A stretch of DNA of 6,908 nt from Candidatus Nomurabacteria bacterium (GCA_943359425.1 CALRHN010000003.1:1-6908); one strand, 5' to 3'. Shown: positions 1 to 5,779, numbered from the stretch's first letter. Made by a program: numbers and translations. The notes: generated by a model not told the origin, from the letters alone.

Positions 1-1
1 T

Positions 2-463
2 GTGGCCTATCACAAGGAGAAGAAAGTCGTGGCGGATTTCCCTGGCTCACACCCGATTTCAAATGCCGAACTCCTTGCCCTCTCCTGTGACGTCCTCGCA
101 CCGGCCGCTCTCGAGAATCAGATCACGGGAGAAAATGCAGGCGCAATAAAGGCCAAACTCGTCCTCGAACTTGCCAACGGTCCGACGACGCCGGAGGCCG
201 ACGATATTCTCTTCGGAAAGGGCATTCCCGTCATTCCCGACATCCTCGCCAACGCCGGCGGCGTTACCGTTTCCACATACGAATGGGAGCAGAATCTCAA
301 AGGCGAACACTGGAGCGAAGCCGATGTTCTCGCAAAACTGCGCTCCGGCATTTCCGCGCAGGCAGAGGCCATCTATACGCGAGCGGCAGATCTGAAGACC
401 GATCTTCGCCGCGCGGCCTTCGTCGCCGCCCTCGAGCGCATTGCCCGCGCCATGGGAGTTTAG
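2..463 (+). CDS. gdhA: Glutamate dehydrogenase (Glu/Leu/Phe/Val dehydrogenase family), C-terminal part, 5' truncated by window edge
   Basis: The enzyme interconverts glutamate with 2-oxoglutarate and ammonia using NAD(P), linking carbon and nitrogen metabolism in the cytoplasm. The visible 153 residues are roughly the last third of a protein usually 410-430 residues long. They include family landmarks: DVLAPAALENQIT, LELANGPTTPEAD and IPDILANAGGVTVS followed by YEWEQN, then a C-terminal helical part ending DLRRAAFVAALERIARAM. These belong to the second half of the nucleotide-binding domain and the C-terminal helices. The catalytic N-terminal domain and the dinucleotide-binding glycine motif lie outside the window. 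The reading frame is open to the left edge, so the GTG at position 2 is not a credible start. The gene ends at TAG 461-463 and is followed by repeats and a terminator, so it is probably not co-transcribed with the next gene. The symbol is by family only; cofactor preference cannot be told. Confidence 0.93.
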   Translation: MAYHKEKKVVADFPGSHPISNAELLALSCDVLAPAALENQITGENAGAIKAKLVLELANGPTTPEADDILFGKGIPVIPDILANAGGVTVSTYEWEQNLKGEHWSEADVLAKLRSGISAQAEAIYTRAADLKTDLRRAAFVAALERIARAMGV

Positions 464-464
464 G

Positions 465-497
465 ACTAGTCTTTAGTGCTTAGTCTATAGTCTTTAG
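465..497. repeat. Heptanucleotide tandem repeat array, left arm of an inverted pair
   Basis: Starting two bases after the glutamate dehydrogenase stop codon, the sequence reads as four consecutive 7-bp units plus a partial fifth: TAGTCTT (467), TAGTGCT (474), TAGTCTA (481), TAGTCTT (488) and TAG (495). The same units occur in opposite orientation at 584-616. Seen directly in sequence. Such short-period arrays in gene gaps are consistent with slippage or a spreading intergenic repeat; no function is assigned. Confidence 0.8.
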
Positions 498-534
498 AGA
501 GCCGCAAAATCCGCTTGGCGGTTTTGGGGGCTCT
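498..534 (+). terminator. Probable intrinsic terminator downstream of the glutamate dehydrogenase gene
   Basis: A 17-base arm (498-514) and its partner (518-534) pair with three mismatches around a TTG loop. The inner core is CCGC-TTG-GCGG and the outer arm is AGAGCC/GGCTCT. The downstream tract (TTCTGTTTCC) is only moderately T-rich, so termination may be imperfect. The inner core resembles the hairpin at 5757-5773, so this may be a repeat element used as a terminator. Confidence 0.6.
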
Positions 535-551
535 TCTGTTTCCTTGTGAAA

Positions 552-570
552 ACTTGTATACTATCCAAGT
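552..570 (+). promoter_or_regulatory. Candidate -10 box within an operator-like palindrome, upstream of the TraG/VirD4-like gene
   Basis: TATACT at 557-562 resembles a bacterial -10 box but has no convincing -35 at 17 bp. It sits in a 19-bp near-perfect palindrome, ACTTGTATA-C-TATCCAAGT (8 of 9 pairs match), which is the shape of a dimeric repressor site. If used, it would give a leader of about 50 bases that runs through the inverted heptad array. This is inference from a short motif. Confidence 0.3.
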
Positions 571-583
571 ATTCCGTATCCCA

Positions 584-616
584 CTAAAGACTAAGCACTA
601 TAGACTGAAGACTAGT
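584..616. repeat. Heptanucleotide tandem repeat array, right arm of the inverted pair
   Basis: On the + strand the units are AAGACTA (587), AGCACTA (594), TAGACTG (601) and AAGACTA (608), flanked by CTA and GT. Read on the other strand, this is the same 33-base length and the same unit set as 465-497, with the second and third units swapped and one base changed. It ends five bases before the start codon at 621, so it forms most of the untranslated leader of the next gene. Confidence 0.8.
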
Positions 617-620
617 TCTC

Positions 621-2084
621 ATGGTTCGACAAAATAAAATCCAAATAATCAAATACGCTCCGCCGCCGCCGGAGCTACCGATCTATGGCCAAGTCGATCC
701 GAAAGACGTCTCTTTCATCGGCCGTACGAACTACGTCGCCGCCCTCGAAGAGAAGAAATTCATCTTCGGCATTACGCGCGCCGATCGCCGCCGCCACCTC
801 TACATCATCGGAAAATCCGGCGTGGGAAAAACGAAACTCCTCGAGCTCATGATCCGTCAGGACATCGCCTACGGTCACGGTCTCTGTCTCATCGACCCGC
901 ACGGCGATGTCGTGGATGCCACGCTCGACTTCGTTCCCGAAGAGCGCATCGAAGACGTCGTCATCATCGATCCGTCGGATTTCGAATATCCGGCGTCGTT
1001 CAATCCGCTCGCCAACGTCGACGTGAATTTCAAGCACCAGCTCACGCAGGGACTCATCGAAGTCATGGAGAAACAATTCGGCGCGAACTGGACGCCGCGT
1101 CTCGAGCACGTCTTCCGCTTCACGACGCTCGCTCTTCTCGACTATCCCCACGCGACGATGCGCGGCATGATCTCCATGCTCACGGACCGCAACTACCGCC
1201 AGAAAGTCGTCGAATATATCGAAGACGACATGGTGAAAAGATTCTGGGCAATCGAATTCGCAGACTGGTCGGAGAAATTCGACACGGACGCCATCATTCC
1301 TCTCGTCAACAAACTCGGACAATTCCTCTCCGACCCCATGCTCCGCAATATCTTCGGACAGAAAGAGAACAAGATCGATCTCGAACAGCTCATCAACAGC
1401 AAGAAAATAATTCTCATCAACCTTTCGAAAGGCCGACTCGGCGAAGAGAACTCCTCCTTCTTCGGTTCCATGTTCATCACGAAAATCAAACAGGCCGGTA
1501 TGGCGCGCGCCTCGATGCCGGAGAAAGATCGTCATGATTTCTATCTCTATGTGGACGAGTTCCAGAACTTGGTCACGGAAACGTTCGAGAACATTCTCTC
1601 GGAGGCTCGCAAATACGGACTCAACCTCACCGTCGCGCACCAATACGTCGGACAGCTCCTCGAGCGCGTCCAGCACGCCGTTCTCGGAAACGTCGGATCC
1701 ATCATCATCTTCCGCGTCGGCGGTGAAGACGCCGTCACCCTGAAACCTGAAATGGCGCCCGTCTTCGACGTCAAAGACATGATCAACCTCGGAGTGCGAG
1801 AATTCTATATCAAGATGACGATCGACGGAGAATCATACGATCCGTTCTCAGCCGAGACGCTCGCCGTCATGCCGCCGCCGCATCGATCGTTCCGCAAGGA
1901 AATCGTCGAAGCGTCGCATCGTAAGTACGCCATCACGGCCGATGCGGCGAAGAAACTCATCGCCGAAGAAGAATCCACCATCATCCGCTCTGCACAGGAG
2001 AAGGCCGCCATTACCGGCAAAGGCAAGAATGAAGATAATGGTGCGGCATCTCCGGCCGATGATAACGCTGAACCGCTGATTTAG
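621..2084 (+). CDS. TraG/VirD4-like P-loop ATPase (type IV secretion coupling protein / DNA-translocase family)
   Basis: Members of this superfamily (VirD4, TraG, TraD and relatives) are hexameric ATPases that move DNA or DNA-protein substrates through type IV secretion or conjugation systems. The 487-residue product has a Walker A motif GKSGVGKT at residues 64-71, a LIDPHGD strand at 90-96, and a Walker B motif YLYVDEFQN at about 308-316 with Asp312 and Glu313. It is followed by SEARKYGL and a VAHQY segment (about 327-342), as in TraG C-terminal domains. No hydrophobic segment long enough to span the membrane is seen, although VirD4 proteins normally have an N-terminal anchor; the N-terminus is instead proline-rich (YAPPPPELP). 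The C-terminal tail (about 440-487) is charged and low in complexity. The ATG at 621 is the first in-frame start and lacks a clear ribosome binding site. No relaxase or secretion genes are nearby, so a role in conjugation, DNA uptake or another DNA-handling process remains open. Confidence 0.88.
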   Translation: MVRQNKIQIIKYAPPPPELPIYGQVDPKDVSFIGRTNYVAALEEKKFIFGITRADRRRHLYIIGKSGVGKTKLLELMIRQDIAYGHGLCLIDPHGDVVDATLDFVPEERIEDVVIIDPSDFEYPASFNPLANVDVNFKHQLTQGLIEVMEKQFGANWTPRLEHVFRFTTLALLDYPHATMRGMISMLTDRNYRQKVVEYIEDDMVKRFWAIEFADWSEKFDTDAIIPLVNKLGQFLSDPMLRNIFGQKENKIDLEQLINSKKIILINLSKGRLGEENSSFFGSMFITKIKQAGMARASMPEKDRHDFYLYVDEFQNLVTETFENILSEARKYGLNLTVAHQYVGQLLERVQHAVLGNVGSIIIFRVGGEDAVTLKPEMAPVFDVKDMINLGVREFYIKMTIDGESYDPFSAETLAVMPPPHRSFRKEIVEASHRKYAITADAAKKLIAEEESTIIRSAQEKAAITGKGKNEDNGAASPADDNAEPLI

Positions 2085-2107
2085 GGGCAGTTTCAGCTCT
2101 AAAACCA

Positions 2108-2143
2108 AGCCCCGCGGGCGCATAGCGCCCGCGGGGCTATTTT
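2108..2143 (+). terminator. Strong intrinsic terminator after the TraG/VirD4-like gene
   Basis: A perfect 14-bp stem, AGCCCCGCGGGCGC with its complement at 2125-2138, closes on an ATA loop and is followed by TTTT at 2140-2143. It starts 24 bases past the stop codon and separates the ATPase gene from the cysteine-rich gene family. Confidence 0.92.
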
Positions 2144-2151
2144 GCTATAGT
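2143..2151 (+). promoter_or_regulatory. Candidate extended -10 promoter for cysteine-rich paralog 1
   Basis: The motif TG-C-TATAGT (TG at 2143-2144, hexamer 2146-2151) matches an extended -10 box with five of six consensus bases. The -35 region falls inside the terminator stem and has no match, which extended -10 promoters tolerate. Transcription would start near 2158, two or three bases before the ATG, giving an essentially leaderless message; no Shine-Dalgarno sequence is present. Confidence 0.5.
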
Positions 2152-2160
2152 TTAATTTAT

Positions 2161-3930
2161 ATGACTGAAACGAGGAATTGCCAGAACTGTAAGCAGGATT
2201 TCACTATAGAACCCGAGGACTTTTTGTTCTACGAGAAGATCAAAGTTCCTCCGCCGACCTGGTGTCCGACGTGTAGAATGCAACGTCGGCTTGTCTGGCG
2301 CAATGAGCGTAATTTGTATAAAAGAAAATGTGACGCCCCGGGACATACGGAGACTATTATTTCAATGTATTCTGAAGATGCAGCAGTACCGGTGTATGAT
2401 CAAAAATATTGGCATGGAGACGGTTGGGATTCCGGCGAATATGCGCGCACATATGATTTCTCCCGCTCATTCTTCGAGCAGTGGAAAGAGCTTCTTTACA
2501 GCGTTCCCACACCTGCGCTCATCAATCTTCAGGATGTTGCGAGCGATTATTGTAATTTTACTTACCAGTCAAAGAACTGCTACCTGAATTTCGCGAGCGA
2601 TATTAATGAAGACACGGAATATTTATACCACTCTATTGAAAATAGAAATTGCGCCGATATGCTCGGTTCGAGGAAGAATGAGAACTGCGTCGAACTCGCT
2701 GACTGCGAACAGTGTTATGAGAGCGAGCATCTCGTACTCTGTCAGTCATGCATTCAATCAAAGTTTTGTTACGATTGTCGGAACTGCCAGGACTGCGTGG
2801 GCTGTATCGGTCTGCGAAATGTGAAATATTCAATTCTCAATGAGCGCTATACTCCCGAGGAGTATCAAAAGAAACTTAAAGATCTAAATCTTTCAACTCG
2901 TGTCGGACGTCAAAAATTTCAGGAAGAATTCAACAAACTTTTAGCCTCATATCCTCGTAAGTTTTCAAATTCTCGAAGAGCGGTAAACTCGACGGGAGAT
3001 TATCTCAATGATGTAAACAATTGTGTATCATGTTTTGATATCGAAGGCCCCGCTGAAGACATGCGGTACGTAGCTTATGGGCTCGTCGGTATGCGTGATA
3101 TTCAGGACGCCTATGCCATTGGCGTAAATATCGAGCATTGTTACGACATAATGGATGTCGGCAGCAACGTGCACAACGTGAATTTTTCTGCCAATGTCTG
3201 GGACAGCTATGACTGCACTTATTGTTATTTCGCAAATAACTCTTCGAATTGTTTCGGCTGTGTAGGAATAAAAAATAAACAGTACTGCATATTCAACAAG
3301 CAATACACAAAAGAAGAGTATGAGATTCTAGTCCCCAAAATAATAGAGCATATGAACAAGATGCCGTTCGTCGATAGTAAAGGCAATTCGTATGTTTATG
3401 GAGAGTATTTCCCGATGGAATTCTCGTTTTTCCCTTATAACGAATCAATTGCTCAAGAGTATTTCACTCTTTCGACAGAGGAAGCGAAAAGGTTGGGTTA
3501 TGTTTGGCGTGACCTGCATGATAAATCATACATAGCAACGAAAAAAATAAGTGATTTACCGGAAACCATTGCTGAAATGAGTGAAACTATTCTTAATGAA
3601 ACTATTGCCTGTGAACATGCCGGTAACTGTCAGCATCAATGCACAAAAGCCTTTCGAGTCATTTCTCCAGAGCTACAACTTTATAAAAAACTTGGAATAC
3701 CCATACCTATTTTATGTGTGAATTGTCGCCATTACGAAAGACTTGCCAAGCGCAATCCGTTAAAGCTCTGGCATCGCGCCTGCATGTGTGGCAAGATAGA
3801 GCACGGGCATGAAGGAAGCCTGCCCGAATCCGGAGGAGGCGGGTGTCCCAACGAATTCGAGACCAGTTATGCTCCCGAAAGGCCGGAAATAATCTACTGC
3901 GAGAAATGCTATCAGCAAGAAGTTATGTAA
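2161..3930 (+). CDS. Cysteine-rich multi-zinc-ribbon protein of unknown function, paralog 1 (589 aa)
   Basis: I do not know a function for this family. About 36 of 589 residues are cysteine. The N-terminal zinc-ribbon uses C7, C10, C35 and C38, followed by WRNER.LYKRKC with C57. The CxxC...CxxC site that follows in paralogs 2 and 3 is degraded here: only C57 of the four cysteines remains, with CDAPGH and YDQKYWH in place of the others. Next come DFSRSFFEQ (99-107), a Cys/Asn-rich module at about 131-235 and a related one at about 288-387, each ending in GC.G(L/I).N..Y.I.N..YT.EEY. A GEYFP....FPYNES segment follows (about 414-429). The C-terminal ribbon uses C490/C494, C519 and C522, then C541, C543, C562, C580 and C583 with YAPERPEIIYCEKCY. 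No signal peptide or membrane segment is seen, so it is probably a cytoplasmic zinc protein. Base composition is visibly more A/T-rich than the ATPase gene upstream. Similar Patescibacteria proteins are, as I recall, sometimes labelled Caib/baif family; no CoA-transferase feature supports that. Confidence 0.85.
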   Translation: MTETRNCQNCKQDFTIEPEDFLFYEKIKVPPPTWCPTCRMQRRLVWRNERNLYKRKCDAPGHTETIISMYSEDAAVPVYDQKYWHGDGWDSGEYARTYDFSRSFFEQWKELLYSVPTPALINLQDVASDYCNFTYQSKNCYLNFASDINEDTEYLYHSIENRNCADMLGSRKNENCVELADCEQCYESEHLVLCQSCIQSKFCYDCRNCQDCVGCIGLRNVKYSILNERYTPEEYQKKLKDLNLSTRVGRQKFQEEFNKLLASYPRKFSNSRRAVNSTGDYLNDVNNCVSCFDIEGPAEDMRYVAYGLVGMRDIQDAYAIGVNIEHCYDIMDVGSNVHNVNFSANVWDSYDCTYCYFANNSSNCFGCVGIKNKQYCIFNKQYTKEEYEILVPKIIEHMNKMPFVDSKGNSYVYGEYFPMEFSFFPYNESIAQEYFTLSTEEAKRLGYVWRDLHDKSYIATKKISDLPETIAEMSETILNETIACEHAGNCQHQCTKAFRVISPELQLYKKLGIPIPILCVNCRHYERLAKRNPLKLWHRACMCGKIEHGHEGSLPESGGGGCPNEFETSYAPERPEIIYCEKCYQQEVM

Positions 3931-3934
3931 GAAT

Positions 3935-3972
3935 AGTTTATTCTATAATTCTATAGAATTATAGAATAAACT
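3935..3972. repeat. 38-bp perfect palindrome between paralogs 1 and 2
   Basis: AGTTTATTCTATAATTCTA (3935-3953) is followed immediately by its exact reverse complement (3954-3972), with no loop. It begins five bases after the paralog 1 stop codon and ends 12 bases before the paralog 2 start. Internally it is built from 8-bp units (TTCTATAA, then its complement TTATAGAA). It contains TATAAT at 3944-3949, so it could contribute a -10 box; it lacks the GC-rich stem of a normal terminator. Confidence 0.9.
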
Positions 3973-3984
3973 CAGATTGGAAAA

Positions 3985-5676
3985 ATGGAAAACAGAACCT
4001 GTAACAACTGCAAAAAAGATTTCACCATCGAATCCGAGGATGCTTCTTTCTATGCGAAGATCTCTGTACCGGCGCCTCTGCTTTGCCCCGACTGCCGTGC
4101 CATGCGGCGCTATGCTTGGCGCAATGAGCGGACTTTGTATCGGCGCAACTGCGATCTCTGCCAGAAATCAACGGTAACTATCTATCATCCGCAGTCGCCC
4201 TTTAAAGTGTATTGTCCGCCATGCTGGTGGGGCGACGGCTGGGATGCAAAGGAATTCGCCCGCGATTTCGATTTCTCGCGTCCATTCTTCGAGCAGTTCC
4301 GCGAATTGCAATTGCAGGTCCCGCGCATCGCCCTTCTGACGAAAAACAGCGTGAATTCCGAGTATACGAATCATTGCGGCGATAACAAGAACTGTTATCT
4401 GACGTTTGCCACATTTTATAGCGAAAACATCCTCTATTCGACAAATCTATGGGAGAAATCGCAGGATTGCACGGACTGTTATCTCGTGCCCGAAGGCGGA
4501 ACATTGCTCTACGAATGCGTGGACGCCGAACAGTCATATAACTGCCAATTCTCCCAGCTCATCAAATCCTGCACGGACTGTTCGTATTCCTACGATCTGC
4601 GCGGCTGTTCGAATTGTTTCCTCTGCTACAATCTCCGCAACAAAGAATACTGCATCTTGAACGAGCAATATTCGAAAGAAGATTATTTCCTGAAACTGCG
4701 CGCCATGGATATCGGCAGTGCCGAATCACGCATACGTCTCCTCGACGAGTTCCACGAATTGGTCCTCAAGCCTGCGATCCGCCGCCATGCCGTCATCGAA
4801 CAGTCGACCGGGGTCACGGGCAACATGGTCTATCAGTCAAAGAATGCAGAACATATTTTCGATTCGTCGCACGTCGAAGACGTGAAGTACGGTGTCATCA
4901 TTCCCGACGTGAAGGATTCCATGGATGTCTATCATGTCGGCTTCAACTGCGCCCTCATCTACGAATGTCACGGCGTCGTTCGCGCGTACGAGAACCTATT
5001 CGCGCATTTGTGCTATGACAACTCACACATCGGGTATTGCGATTCCTGCCACAACTCGGAGAATCTCTTCGGCTGTGTCGGGCTCAAGAAATCGAAATAT
5101 TTTATTTTCAACAAACAATATACTCCCGAAGAATACGAGGTGTTAAAGGCGCAGATAATAGAGCATATGAAAACAACAGGGGAGTACGGCGAATTCTTCC
5201 CCGCCAAACTCTCGCCTTTTGGCTATAACGAAACGCAAGGCGCTATCTATATGCCTATGACGCGCGATGAAGCGCTGGCAAAAGGCTTCAACTGGCAAGA
5301 CGAAATGCTTTCGACGAAAGGCAAGGAAACGATACAGTCCGAAAATATTCCCGATCGGATCGATGATGTCGAGCATTCCATACTGAAACAAATCCTCAAA
5401 TGCGTCTCGTGCGAACGCAATTACAACATAGTTCCCGACGAACTCACATTCTATCACCGCCTCTCCATTCCGATTCCGCGCAAATGTCCGACCTGCCGTT
5501 ACATGCGCCGTATTGCGCTTCGTCCGCCGCGCAAACTCTGGCACAGACAATGCATGTGTGCACTTTCAACACACGAGCATAGCGGTACTTGTCCGAATGA
5601 ATTTGAAACGCCCTACGCGCCCGAACGAACTGAAACGGTGTATTGCGAGAACTGTTACAACAAAGAGGTGCTCTAG
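3985..5676 (+). CDS. Cysteine-rich multi-zinc-ribbon protein of unknown function, paralog 2 (563 aa)
   Basis: This is the best-preserved complete copy; about 35 of 563 residues are cysteine. N-terminal ribbon: C6, C9, C34, C37. Second CxxC pair-of-pairs: C56/C59 and C77/C80 (YCPPCWWGDGW). DFSRPFFEQF lies at 97-106. The two related Cys-rich modules span about 137-234 and 287-384; the first ends NLRNKEYCILNEQYSKEDY and the second VGLKKSKYFIFNKQYTPEEY. A GEYGEFFPAKLSPFGYNET segment follows (399-417), then a charged linker. C-terminal ribbon: C473, C476, C501, C504. Final cluster: C523, C525, C536, C554, C557 with YAPERTETVYCENCY. Cysteine spacing of the first and last ribbons is identical (3, 25, 3, then 19 to the next Cys). 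The ATG at 3985 gives an N-terminus matching the other copies; GGAAAA just upstream is at best a weak ribosome binding site. Function unknown; a structural zinc protein or nucleic-acid or protein-binding scaffold are possibilities only. Confidence 0.87.
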   Translation: MENRTCNNCKKDFTIESEDASFYAKISVPAPLLCPDCRAMRRYAWRNERTLYRRNCDLCQKSTVTIYHPQSPFKVYCPPCWWGDGWDAKEFARDFDFSRPFFEQFRELQLQVPRIALLTKNSVNSEYTNHCGDNKNCYLTFATFYSENILYSTNLWEKSQDCTDCYLVPEGGTLLYECVDAEQSYNCQFSQLIKSCTDCSYSYDLRGCSNCFLCYNLRNKEYCILNEQYSKEDYFLKLRAMDIGSAESRIRLLDEFHELVLKPAIRRHAVIEQSTGVTGNMVYQSKNAEHIFDSSHVEDVKYGVIIPDVKDSMDVYHVGFNCALIYECHGVVRAYENLFAHLCYDNSHIGYCDSCHNSENLFGCVGLKKSKYFIFNKQYTPEEYEVLKAQIIEHMKTTGEYGEFFPAKLSPFGYNETQGAIYMPMTRDEALAKGFNWQDEMLSTKGKETIQSENIPDRIDDVEHSILKQILKCVSCERNYNIVPDELTFYHRLSIPIPRKCPTCRYMRRIALRPPRKLWHRQCMCALSTHEHSGTCPNEFETPYAPERTETVYCENCYNKEVL

Positions 5677-5680
5677 AGAA

Positions 5681-5712
5681 TGCGTACTTGCGTACTAGTA
5701 CGATAGTATTTA
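5681..5712. repeat. Period-8 direct and inverted repeat after paralog 2
   Basis: Two exact direct copies of TGCGTACT (5681-5688, 5689-5696) are followed by inverted, decayed copies AGTACGAT (5697-5704) and AGTATTTA (5705-5712). The centre, CGTACTAGTACG (5691-5702), is a perfect 12-bp palindrome. It starts five bases after the stop codon, like the elements at 465 and 3935, but with unrelated unit sequence. Confidence 0.7.
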
Positions 5713-5716
5713 AATC

Positions 5717-5746
5717 ATGGAAAACAAAAGCTGCTAAAATTGTCAG
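5717..5746 (+). pseudogene. Ten-codon remnant of a further cysteine-rich paralog, with an in-frame nonsense codon
   Basis: From the ATG at 5717 the frame reads MENKSC-stop-NCQ. This matches the first residues of the family (paralog 2 MENRTCNNCK; paralogs 1 and 3 have CQNCK). The stop is TAA at 5735-5737; a single C-to-T change from CAA (Gln) would restore the CQNC ribbon motif of paralogs 1 and 3. After TGT CAG the family similarity ends abruptly at a double-hairpin element, and no later part of the protein is found before paralog 3 starts. The simplest reading is a decayed copy whose body has been deleted. The stretch is short, so chance or partial gene conversion from paralog 2 is possible but less likely. 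Confidence 0.65.
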
Positions 5747-5773
5747 CCCGAGGCTGATCCGCCTTGGGCGGAT
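5743..5773. repeat. Double GC-rich hairpin element
   Basis: Two perfect hairpins with 3-base loops sit back to back: TCAGCC-CGA-GGCTGA (5743-5757) and ATCCGCC-TTG-GGCGGAT (5757-5773), sharing one base and followed by six A residues. There is no T tract on either strand in the right place, so neither is a standard terminator. The second hairpin shares its ATCCGC...TTG...GCGG core with the terminator at 498-534. I believe similar short hairpins recur between genes in Patescibacteria, but I cannot verify this here. Confidence 0.7.
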
Positions 5774-5779
5774 AAAAAA

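Noticed and set aside
465..616. CRISPR-like array
   Set aside because: The repeats are 7 bp with no unique spacers between units and no cas genes; it is a short tandem repeat in inverted pairs.
465..616. Terminal inverted repeats of an insertion sequence or MITE
   Set aside because: The interior is under 100 bp and holds a terminator and promoter-like motifs; no target-site duplication or transposase is seen. A MITE-like origin is not excluded but is unsupported.
675..1676. A 333-codon open frame on the - strand opposite the ATPase gene
   Set aside because: It lies wholly inside a gene with clear Walker motifs, encodes an Asp/Glu/Arg/Val-rich product with no recognisable domain, and is explained by codon bias of the + strand gene.
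2161..3930. CaiB/BaiF CoA-transferase identity for the cysteine-rich proteins
   Set aside because: I recall this label on similar proteins, but the sequence shows zinc-ribbon cysteines and no CoA-transferase features; the label is likely a propagated error.
5143..5550. A 135-codon - strand open frame opposite paralog 2
   Set aside because: It lies within a strongly supported coding region with conserved zinc-ribbon residues, so it is a shadow frame.
5735..5737. TAA as a recoded sense codon making 5717 onward a real gene
   Set aside because: Family similarity ends at 5746, another in-frame stop (TAG 5783-5785) follows soon after, and paralog 1 uses TAA as its own stop.
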